From NCBI GenBank assembly GCA_016873795.1, contig VGWA01000003.1:1-59537 (forward strand): DNA of 59,537 nt, in the 5' to 3' direction. The notes below the pieces were generated by a model, which did no database searches, was not told the origin of the DNA, and worked only from the letters and a program-made list of their open reading frames with translations. Source of the DNA: Ignavibacteria bacterium. Lineage in GTDB: Bacteria > Bacteroidota > Ignavibacteria > Tepidaquicellales > Tepidaquicellaceae. Each line of letters opens with the position of its first letter. The stretch's first letter is position 1. This document shows, in pieces, positions 53,513-59,537 of the stretch. Position numbers and translations under genes: made by a program.

Positions 53513-54535
53513 ATGATTTATAAAAAATTTATAAGACCGCTTCTGTTTTTATTTAAACCTGAATTTGTTCATAATTTCGTTATATGTATGGCAAATATTT
53601 TGCCGCTCAGAAAAAAATCCTACGTTTCTGATGAAATCGACGGAAAGAATTTTTCTTTTAAACTCGGATATCTGAACTTTAAAAACAGACTCGGACTCGC
53701 AGCCGGAATGGATAAAGATGCAAAAGCTATTAAATTATGGAATAAACTGGGATTTTCTCATGTTGAAGTCGGTACTGTAACACCGATGCCGCAATCAGGC
53801 AATCCCAAACCCCGTTTATTCAGACTTGTCAAAGATGAAGCAATTATTAATCGGATGGGTTTCAATAATCAGGGTCCGGAGAAAGTAAGGCTGAATATTT
53901 TGAGAGCTAAAAAGAAAACACATAACGGAATTATTGTAGGCGTCAATATCGGAAAAAACATGAATACCCCTGTTAAAAATGCATCTGAAGATTATCAAAA
54001 ATGCATGGAAATTCTTTACGATTCTGCCGATTATTTTTCCTTGAATGTTTCTTCTCCTAATACCGAAGGTTTAAGGGATTTGCAGTCGGAAAAATATCTT
54101 GATGAACTGCTTGCTAAAATTAACGCTAAAAATTCCGAACTGTCATTAAAATATAAAATTCCGCGCAGAATAATATTTCTGAAAGTTGCCCCCGACCTGT
54201 TGAATGAAGAAATTGAATTTATTTTTAATACCGCAGTGAAAAATGAAATTGACGGTATAATAGCAACAAATACAACAATAAGGAGAGAAAATATTGTCTG
54301 TAATATTAATGAAGAAGGCGGTTTAAGCGGCAAACCGCTGAAAAAACTATCAAACGAAATATTGATTAAGTTTTCAGTGCTGAACAGCGAGAATAAATTA
54401 ACACTTATTGCCTGCGGAGGTGTGTTCGATAAAAATAATTTTAAAGAAAAAATAAAACTTGGTGCCGAACTTGTTCAAATTTATACCGGATTCGTTTATG
54501 AAGGACCCGGAATTATTAAAAAAATTTTACAGTAA
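53513..54535 (+). CDS. pyrD: Dihydroorotate dehydrogenase (quinone), class 2
   Basis: This FMN enzyme of about 340 aa oxidises dihydroorotate to orotate with membrane quinone. I place the start at ATG 53513 (MIYKKFIRPL), because the TTG at 53498 lies in the T-run of the tRNA terminator. The amphipathic N-terminal helix pair (FIRPLLFLFKPEFVHNFVIC) is the membrane-docking region of class 2 enzymes. GLAAGMDKD, GTVTPMPQSGNPKPR, INRMGFNN, and NVSSPNTEGLR with the catalytic serine confirm the class. The stop overlaps the start of the rhomboid gene (TAATG). Confidence 0.95.
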   Translation: MIYKKFIRPLLFLFKPEFVHNFVICMANILPLRKKSYVSDEIDGKNFSFKLGYLNFKNRLGLAAGMDKDAKAIKLWNKLGFSHVEVGTVTPMPQSGNPKPRLFRLVKDEAIINRMGFNNQGPEKVRLNILRAKKKTHNGIIVGVNIGKNMNTPVKNASEDYQKCMEILYDSADYFSLNVSSPNTEGLRDLQSEKYLDELLAKINAKNSELSLKYKIPRRIIFLKVAPDLLNEEIEFIFNTAVKNEIDGIIATNTTIRRENIVCNINEEGGLSGKPLKKLSNEILIKFSVLNSENKLTLIACGGVFDKNNFKEKIKLGAELVQIYTGFVYEGPGIIKKILQ

Positions 54536-55149
54536 TGATTTTTGAAGCTCCGTTAACATTGACTTTGATTCTTACGAATATAATTGCGTTTATCGTAATG
54601 AGATATAATCCGGAAATATTTAACAGGTTTGCAGAATCACCCTATGATATAGTTCATAACAAAAGATATTACCAAATCGTAACTTCGGCTTTTCTGCATG
54701 TTGACTGGATGCATCTTCTTTTTAATATGTTTACACTGTTTTCTTTCGGAACTTATCTTGAAATTATGTTTGCAAGAAGTACCGGTATGCTGGCGGGTAC
54801 CGTTGACTACGGTCTGATTTATTTAATCAGTCTTTTATGCGGCTCTGTGCTTACCGTGATTTTGAATTATAAAAATCCCTCCTACCTTGCCGTAGGTGCC
54901 TCGGGTGCTGTATCCGGTATTGTTTTCTCCTACGTGCTCTTTAATCCGTTTGCGATGATTATGGTCTTTTTTGTTCCTATGCCTGCGTTTGTTTTTGCCT
55001 TTTTATATGTGGGTATTTCTATTTATGGAATGAAAACAAAAATGGGAAATATCGGTCATGAAGCACATCTTGGAGGAGCGGTGGGAGGAGTAATTGCAAC
55101 ACTTATTCTTATTAAAGGTGCATTCGATGTCTTAATCGGTCATTTCTGA
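54535..55149 (+). CDS. Rhomboid-family intramembrane serine protease
   Basis: This 204-aa protein has about six helices with the catalytic dyad Ser123 (GASGAVSG) and His178 (HEAHLGG). It also shows the HVDWMHLLFNMFTLFSFG segment typical of rhomboids. It cleaves transmembrane proteins; the substrate is unknown. It is translationally coupled to pyrD and converges with the anti-sigma-like gene with a 10-base overlap. There is no extra N- or C-terminal domain. Confidence 0.9.
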   Translation: MIFEAPLTLTLILTNIIAFIVMRYNPEIFNRFAESPYDIVHNKRYYQIVTSAFLHVDWMHLLFNMFTLFSFGTYLEIMFARSTGMLAGTVDYGLIYLISLLCGSVLTVILNYKNPSYLAVGASGAVSGIVFSYVLFNPFAMIMVFFVPMPAFVFAFLYVGISIYGMKTKMGNIGHEAHLGGAVGGVIATLILIKGAFDVLIGHF

Positions 55150-55604
55150 AATTTGCTCGGTGCTCTCTTTATAATTATCCTGTCTAAAGAACCGAACAAT
55201 ATTACCAGTATTAGTATTATTGCTCCGTAGAAAAAATATTCGAACGAAAATTTAAAGCCCAGTATTTCAAGAAATCTTAATCCCGTATTATTAATATCAA
55301 TGAAAATGTTGTCGATTATCGTTTTTTGTACCGTTTCCTCAGCCGGCTGTATTAGAAAGTAACTTATTACTAATGTTATAAGCCCTAAAAAACCGATTAC
55401 AAAAAGTGTTATTTTCTTCACTAACCTATTTGCTTTTACATCTTCAATCTGGAATTTTTCGGCTAGTTCGACTTTCTCCATTATTTTTTCTTCGACTTCC
55501 GGAGGTGATGTCTCAAAAAGCTGTATTTTTATCTTTGATTCAATTATTTTTTCTATGTTGAAATTTTTGTTCTCCATAATCAATGTATTAAATGTGTTAT
55601 ACAT
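55140..55604 (-). CDS. Membrane protein downstream of ECF sigma factor, probable anti-sigma factor
   Basis: This protein of up to 154 aa (possibly starting at the second ATG, 55577) has a charged N-terminal part (FNIEKIIESKIKIQLFETSP, EVEEKIMEKVELAEKF). Two transmembrane helices follow, at about 73-91 (LFVIGFLGLITLVISYFLI) and about 125-145. It directly follows and overlaps the ECF sigma gene. Position and topology fit a membrane anti-sigma factor, although the zinc-binding ZAS motif is not visible. The call is by context. Confidence 0.55.
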   Translation of the reverse strand: MYNTFNTLIMENKNFNIEKIIESKIKIQLFETSPPEVEEKIMEKVELAEKFQIEDVKANRLVKKITLFVIGFLGLITLVISYFLIQPAEETVQKTIIDNIFIDINNTGLRFLEILGFKFSFEYFFYGAIILILVILFGSLDRIIIKRAPSKFQK

Positions 55605-56256
55605 ATTCCATTAGTTCTTCTTCTTTGAATCGCTTCAGTAATATTTCTTTTAATTTTTCCTTTGCCCTGAAAATCCTGTTCTTTATTGTTCCTTCGGGAA
55701 TTTTTAACAGCTCGCTGATTTCCTTTATACTCATCTCGTTTATGTAAAATAAATTCAGTATTAAAGAGTAATTTATCGGTATTGAGTTCAGATATTCGCT
55801 TACTATTGAGTTAATCTCCTGTTCCCTGTGCTTTTCTTCGGTGCTTAATTTATCATCGGCTGCGTATGTTGTTTCTGTTATTCCTGCTTTCGATTCATAT
55901 TTGAAATTTTTTGTCAATTCGTCTCCGTCTCTGTAATTATACTCGTTGATGTTAATGGATACAATATTTAACTTTCTTGAATATAAGCGCCTGTAATTGT
56001 CTATTGCAGTATTGTAAACAACCGTATATATATATGTTGAAAATTTTGATTTATACTCGAATTTTTTCTCCTTTATCAAACTGTATATTTTAAAAAAAGC
56101 ATCCTGAAGCGAATCATTAGTATCATCCTTATTTTTCAGAATTCTGTATGTCAGAGAATATGCTTTGTCTTTATATGTGTTAACAATTTCTCTGAATGCC
56201 TCTGTATCGCCTTCGGATATTTTCTTTATTGCAATTATATCGGTTTCCTGATTCAA
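55597..56256 (-). CDS. ECF-type RNA polymerase sigma factor
   Basis: This 219-aa sigma factor has region 2 (AFREIVNTYKDKAYSLTYRI, DTNDSLQDAFFKIYS, STYIYTVVYNTAIDNYRR) and region 4 (SLILNLFYINEMSIKEISEL, KIPEGTIKNRIFRAKEKLKE). A long linker of about 60 residues between them (YRDGDELTKNFKYESKAG) is longer than usual. The gene overlaps the DUF4097 gene upstream (4 bases) and the anti-sigma-like gene downstream. It probably controls an envelope response. Confidence 0.93.
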   Translation of the reverse strand: MNQETDIIAIKKISEGDTEAFREIVNTYKDKAYSLTYRILKNKDDTNDSLQDAFFKIYSLIKEKKFEYKSKFSTYIYTVVYNTAIDNYRRLYSRKLNIVSININEYNYRDGDELTKNFKYESKAGITETTYAADDKLSTEEKHREQEINSIVSEYLNSIPINYSLILNLFYINEMSIKEISELLKIPEGTIKNRIFRAKEKLKEILLKRFKEEELMEYV

Positions 56257-57065
56257 ATATCTCTTCTTTTTGTTATGGTTATGTTTCCGTTTACCGTTTC
56301 TATTAAAACTTTTGTGTCGGTGCTTCCTATCGAGCCCTTGAAACTTTTTTTGTCCGATACTATTGAAGAGAAATTTACTGTTTCCCTTTTTATTTTTCCG
56401 TTTACGGTTTGCATGTCAAAATTTCCTGTGAAATTTTCTCCGATTCTGAAATCCACTTTTCCGTTTACAGCGGATAAATTTATTCCTTTGGTCGAATCTA
56501 ATTCGCATTTTATTTTTCCGTTCTTTAATTCAGCAAAAATCTTTCCTGTAAGACTTTTCAGTTCGGCGTCTCCGTTTATGTTCGATATTCTTATATTGCC
56601 GTCGTTGTCTCTTATCACTATGTCGCCGTTGATGTTTTCAACCTCTAAGTCTAAATGCCGGGGAACCTCTATCGTATAATTAATATTTATACTCTTTCTG
56701 CCGAATTTTATGATGTCTTTTTCTATTGTATAATAACTCGTTATTTTTATTTCATTATCGCTTGAATCTATCTTGATTGACGCCATATTTTCATAATTCT
56801 CAGATTTTAACTCCCTTTTTGTTAAGTGTAGTTTAATGTCGGCTCGAACATATATATTACTGTCCTTGCTGTTATTTACAATTTTTATGTTACCGTTGTC
56901 ATTGTCGATTTTAAGTATGTTCTTTCCCGACGAAGAGACTGTGTAGTTTTTTGTTACCACTTTTTCATAACGCCTCTGTAAAAGATTGCATCCGGAAAAC
57001 AAAAAAGAAATGATGAAAATCAGTAAAATTACAATAGTTAATACTTTTCTATTTTTTGTGTTCAT
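56253..57065 (-). CDS. DUF4097-type beta-helix lipoprotein
   Basis: I choose the ATG at 57065 (MNTKNRKVL). The in-frame ATG at 57077 is followed at once by ggagg, which sits at Shine-Dalgarno distance from 57065. A lipoprotein signal (FLFSGCNLL) precedes a repetitive beta-helix domain of the DUF4097 family: ILKIDNDNGNIKIVNNSKD, LEVENINGDIVIRDNDGNI, RISNINGDAELKSLTGKI, NLSAVNGKVDFRIG and METVNGNITIT-like turns. DUF4097 proteins often accompany ECF or LiaF-type envelope stress genes. It is in an operon with the sigma factor. Confidence 0.85.
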   Translation of the reverse strand: MNTKNRKVLTIVILLIFIISFLFSGCNLLQRRYEKVVTKNYTVSSSGKNILKIDNDNGNIKIVNNSKDSNIYVRADIKLHLTKRELKSENYENMASIKIDSSDNEIKITSYYTIEKDIIKFGRKSININYTIEVPRHLDLEVENINGDIVIRDNDGNIRISNINGDAELKSLTGKIFAELKNGKIKCELDSTKGINLSAVNGKVDFRIGENFTGNFDMQTVNGKIKRETVNFSSIVSDKKSFKGSIGSTDTKVLIETVNGNITITKRRDI

Positions 57066-57076
57066 TTTTTCCTCCA

Positions 57077-57496
57077 TTATTTTGTTTCCTGTTCGTTGCG
57101 GCTGATTTCGGATGAACTTTGTTTTAATTTTGCGCTGAGGATAAAATAATACAGGAGTGCACCAAGACCTAATGCTAATATAATTATACCAAAGCCGAAA
57201 CCGTCTTCAATATCGTAATTGTATGATAATATCTGTGATATGAATATACCCAGCCCTAAAAATGCCAATAAAATACCCCATTTTAATGCGGCAAAAGGAT
57301 TTACGGGCTTTGTAATTATATTTTTTCCGGATTTGTCGAAATAATGCTTGGCATCATCCGGGGAAATACCCTTTTCTATTAATCTCATCCTCTCTCTGTG
57401 TCTTGAGTAAATTGCCCAGAATATTATTAAACCCGGAATTCCAAAAGTAAATACTATACCAAACAGGGGAACTAATGATTCGAATATACCTGACAT
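57077..57496 (-). CDS. DUF6249-like small membrane protein
   Basis: This 139-aa protein has an N-terminal helix (about 7-28), a basic helix with RHRERMRLIEKGISPDDAKH, and two further helices (about 70-88 and 101-121). The RxxRMRLIEKG pattern is typical of DUF6249 proteins that sit in ECF sigma operons of Bacteroidota. A good Shine-Dalgarno (aaaggag) lies upstream. Its stop overlaps the start region of the DUF4097 gene. It is the first gene of the four-gene sigma operon. Confidence 0.8.
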   Translation of the reverse strand: MSGIFESLVPLFGIVFTFGIPGLIIFWAIYSRHRERMRLIEKGISPDDAKHYFDKSGKNIITKPVNPFAALKWGILLAFLGLGIFISQILSYNYDIEDGFGFGIIILALGLGALLYYFILSAKLKQSSSEISRNEQETK

Positions 57497-57665
57497 TTTT
57501 AATCTCCTTTCTTTTCTTTTATTAGTTTAGACGTATGACATTAAAATAAAGTTGCATTGAATCTATATATTTTAAAAAAGACTTGGAGTGTAAAGATATA
57601 TTAGAAATAATTAAATAATAACCTTTTTTCCGGACACCGGACTCCCGACCCCTAATCCCTGAATT

Positions 57666-58814
57666 CTAATTATCCGACCTTGTTTTTCCAATATAAACTT
57701 TTTCGGTTTTCTTAGACTTTCTGTTTTTTGTTTTTCTTAAGTAAAGTTTATTGTCAATAATCGGTTTTATGTTATCTGAAATATCAGGATATTCGAATAG
57801 ATTATATTTGTAATTTCTCAGAATAATTTTATTTTCATCGTGATATATTACATAATTCGGCAACAGAGGAATTTTTCCTCCGCCCCCGGGTGCATCTATT
57901 ACAAAGTGCGGCACTGCCAGACCGGAAATGTGACCCCTCAACTTGTCCATTATTTCCAGACCTTTTGCTATTGATGTTTTGAAATGTTCACCGCCTTTTA
58001 TTTTATCAAGCATGTACAGATAATATGGTTTTACCCTGATTGAAATTAATTTTTTCATTAACTCTTTCATAACCTCCGGATTATCGTTGACACCTTTCAT
58101 TAATACTGTCTGATTTCCTATCGGACAACCTGCATCTGCTAACATATTTATTGCTTTTGTGCTCTCCTCTGTTATTTCCCGGGGATGATTGAAGTGAGTG
58201 TTAACGAAAATCGGATGATATTTCTTCAGCATGTTAACTAATGATTCCGTTATTCTCTGCGGCAAGACAACGGGCATCCTTGTTCCAAGTCTAATCACCT
58301 GTATATGATTCATGCTTCTTAATCTTTTAATAATTTTTTCCAGCATTGCATCGGTTAGCATTAACGGATCGCCTCCCGAAAGTATAACATCGTTTATTTC
58401 AGTATGCTGTTCCAGGTATTTAAATGCTGATTCAAGGTATTTCATCGATATTTTTCTGGAATCTCCGACCTTTCTCTTCCTTGTGCAGAATCGGCAGTAT
58501 ATTCCGCATTGTGCCGTTACTAAAAATAATACTCTGTCCGGATAACGATGCGTTATGTTCGGAACAGGACTCATCTCATCTTCTTTTAACGGGTCATCAG
58601 GGGAATCTACATCTTCAAGTTCTCTTTCATCCGGTACACACTGAAGCCATATCGGGTCGCCCGGGTACCGTATTAATGAGAGATAATATGGATTAATCCT
58701 CGATTGAAAGAAAACCTCTAAACGCTCGGCGTTTTCTTGTTTCAGATTAAATTTTTTTACAAGGTCTTCTGCACTGTGTATACTCTGTCTTATCATTTCC
58801 TGCCAGAGTTCCAT
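57666..58814 (-). CDS. KamA-family radical SAM aminomutase (lysine 2,3-aminomutase type)
   Basis: This 382-aa protein has the radical-SAM cluster motif C103-C107-C110 (CGIYCRFCTRKRK), INDVILSGGDPLML, RLGTRMPVVLPQRI and VNTHFNHPREIT. A PLP-binding lysine lies in DAPGGGGKIPLLPNY. Lysine 2,3-aminomutases interconvert alpha- and beta-lysine, as a catabolic step, for osmolyte synthesis or for antibiotic precursors. No ablB-like acetyltransferase of clear type follows, though a GNAT gene lies just upstream on the same strand. A Shine-Dalgarno (aggag) precedes the ATG. Confidence 0.9.
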   Translation of the reverse strand: MELWQEMIRQSIHSAEDLVKKFNLKQENAERLEVFFQSRINPYYLSLIRYPGDPIWLQCVPDERELEDVDSPDDPLKEDEMSPVPNITHRYPDRVLFLVTAQCGIYCRFCTRKRKVGDSRKISMKYLESAFKYLEQHTEINDVILSGGDPLMLTDAMLEKIIKRLRSMNHIQVIRLGTRMPVVLPQRITESLVNMLKKYHPIFVNTHFNHPREITEESTKAINMLADAGCPIGNQTVLMKGVNDNPEVMKELMKKLISIRVKPYYLYMLDKIKGGEHFKTSIAKGLEIMDKLRGHISGLAVPHFVIDAPGGGGKIPLLPNYVIYHDENKIILRNYKYNLFEYPDISDNIKPIIDNKLYLRKTKNRKSKKTEKVYIGKTRSDN

Positions 58815-58877
58815 AAGTTTTTCTCCTGTTTTGTTTCGGATTTGTTCGTCAGATTATTTATCTGACAAACGGTTTCT

Positions 58878-59351
58878 TCAGTTTAAGTATTTACTGTATA
58901 TAACCAATGAATCTCCTTTATCGTAAAAATCTTTTATTTCCGTTACTTTTTCATATTTATTTTTTTCGTAAAATTTTCTTTCTTTTTCGTATGACGGTTT
59001 TCCGCTTGTTTCTATTAATATTAAATTGCAGTTTATTTCCGATAACTTACTTTCCATGAATTTTATCAGTCCGCTTCCTATTCCTCTGGATTGTGCCTTT
59101 GGATTTACAGCTATCCAGTATAAATCAAAAGTTCCTTTTGTTAGAGGTCTCGGTCCGTAACATATATATCCGTTTATGCTTTTATCTTCCGCTTCGTCAA
59201 TGTAAATATTGTAGTCTTTCTGGTCGGGAAATTTCATAAATATGTCAATCAGCTCCATTGCAATGTCTATTTCATTTTGATTAAAATTGTTCGTTTCTAT
59301 CAAAATGTCTTTTATCTTCTCTCTGTCTTCCTGTGTTATTTTCCGTATCAT
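58878..59351 (-). CDS. GNAT-family N-acetyltransferase
   Basis: This 157-aa protein has the acetyl-CoA binding motif AVNPKAQSRGIGSGLIKFME and the C-terminal YEKNKYEKV segment. DLYWIAV precedes the motif as beta-4. It lies 63 bases upstream of the aminomutase gene on the same strand. A pairing of lysine 2,3-aminomutase with a GNAT enzyme is the layout of N-epsilon-acetyl-beta-lysine synthesis (AblA-AblB), which makes this protein a candidate AblB. It is short for AblB (usually over 250 aa), so the link is tentative. Confidence 0.8.
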   Translation of the reverse strand: MIRKITQEDREKIKDILIETNNFNQNEIDIAMELIDIFMKFPDQKDYNIYIDEAEDKSINGYICYGPRPLTKGTFDLYWIAVNPKAQSRGIGSGLIKFMESKLSEINCNLILIETSGKPSYEKERKFYEKNKYEKVTEIKDFYDKGDSLVIYSKYLN

Positions 59352-59357
59352 CTTTTC

Positions 59358-59375
59358 CTGCCTGACTTTAGTTTA
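59358..59375. repeat. Copy of the CCTGACTTTAGT repeat
   Basis: The core tgcctgactttagttt lies immediately upstream of the GNAT start codon on the opposite sense and about 22 bases before the 14-bp tandem repeat. Confidence 0.55.
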
Positions 59376-59396
59376 AAACCTATTTATTCCTAATTA

Positions 59397-59537
59397 ATTA
59401 TTTACTATTTATTATTTACTATTTATTATTTACTATTTATTATTTACTATTTATTATTTACTATTTATTATTTACTATTTATTATTTACTATTTATTATT
59501 TACTATTTATTATTTACTATTTATTATTTACTATTTA
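59397..59537. repeat. 14-bp tandem repeat running to the window end
   Basis: The unit attatttactattt is repeated about ten times without visible variation over 141 bases and is cut by the window edge, so its full length is unknown. It is AT-only except for one C per unit. It lies 46 bases upstream of the minus-strand GNAT gene. Confidence 0.97.

Noticed and set aside
57066-57077. Upstream ATG at 57077 for the DUF4097 gene
   Set aside because: The bases after it (ggagg) form the Shine-Dalgarno of the ATG at 57065, which directly precedes the lipoprotein signal.

Overview
This is an AT-rich (roughly one third GC by eye) bacterial chromosome segment. It most resembles the Ignavibacteria / Chlorobi-side lineages of the Bacteroidota superphylum. 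Four secreted proteins end in a type IX secretion (T9SS type A) sorting domain with the YPNPFNP-type motif common in Ignavibacteria. Other pointers are a fused alpha-beta E1 2-oxoacid dehydrogenase, a B12-dependent ribonucleotide reductase, a CXXXY-type CcmE and Shine-Dalgarno sites that are only sometimes present. I see no rRNA, CRISPR array, prophage or intact insertion sequence. The lineage call is inference.

Layout. 0-8 kb: a large T9SS-sorted surface protein, the E1 alpha-beta fusion and a TamA-sized Omp85 protein. 8-9.4 kb: ccmC-ccmD-ccmE for cytochrome c heme delivery; the 53-aa CcmD-like gene is easily missed. 9.6-19 kb: a CrtI-like FAD oxidoreductase, an exact 117-bp tandem repeat, a ferritin-like protein with a possible thioferritin cysteine pair, a T9SS-sorted monoheme protein, a SpoIIE-type phosphatase, a YggX-like protein, a 5'-nucleotidase and a beta-helix protein. 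19.4-22.8 kb: a three-gene redox operon (HybA-like ferredoxin, HybB/NrfD membrane subunit, cytochrome with 13 heme sites). 23-31 kb: an amidohydrolase, lipoproteins, a metalloprotease, tRNA-Pro(CGG), small enzymes and a dense scatter of short repeats. 31-37 kb: rplU-rpmA and a likely six-gene minus-strand operon starting with a YgeW-type carbamoyltransferase. 37-41 kb: an MBL hydrolase, parA-parB, RidA and rpsT. 41-44.6 kb: a T9SS protein, an array of palindromes and ruvB. 45-50 kb: nrdJ, recA, recX. 51-59.5 kb: a secreted protein coupled to a second SpoIIE phosphatase, tRNA-Pro(UGG), pyrD-rhomboid, an ECF sigma operon, a KamA-type aminomutase, a GNAT protein and a 14-bp tandem repeat that runs off the window.

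How genes fit together. The ccm genes fit the demand for covalent heme made by the 13-heme cytochrome and the T9SS-sorted monoheme protein. HybA-HybB-cytochrome looks like a membrane module passing electrons between the quinone pool and periplasmic hemes, but its catalytic partner is not here. nrdJ, recA, recX and ruvB form a DNA synthesis and recombination neighbourhood.

The most unusual signal is a modular family of short dispersed repeats: CCTGACTTTAGT / CTGAAAGTCAGG, CCTGCCTTTAGG, CCCGAnn..TCGGG palindromes and GGGTACCC. They fill many intergenic gaps, abut a truncated GIY-YIG nuclease gene, and appear in frame inside two protein-coding genes (the E1 linker and a T9SS sorting domain), much as Rickettsia palindromic elements do. 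A second palindrome family (CCCACG..CGTGGG alternating with CCGTTTCAACGG) forms a roughly 475-bp array at 42.1-42.6 kb.
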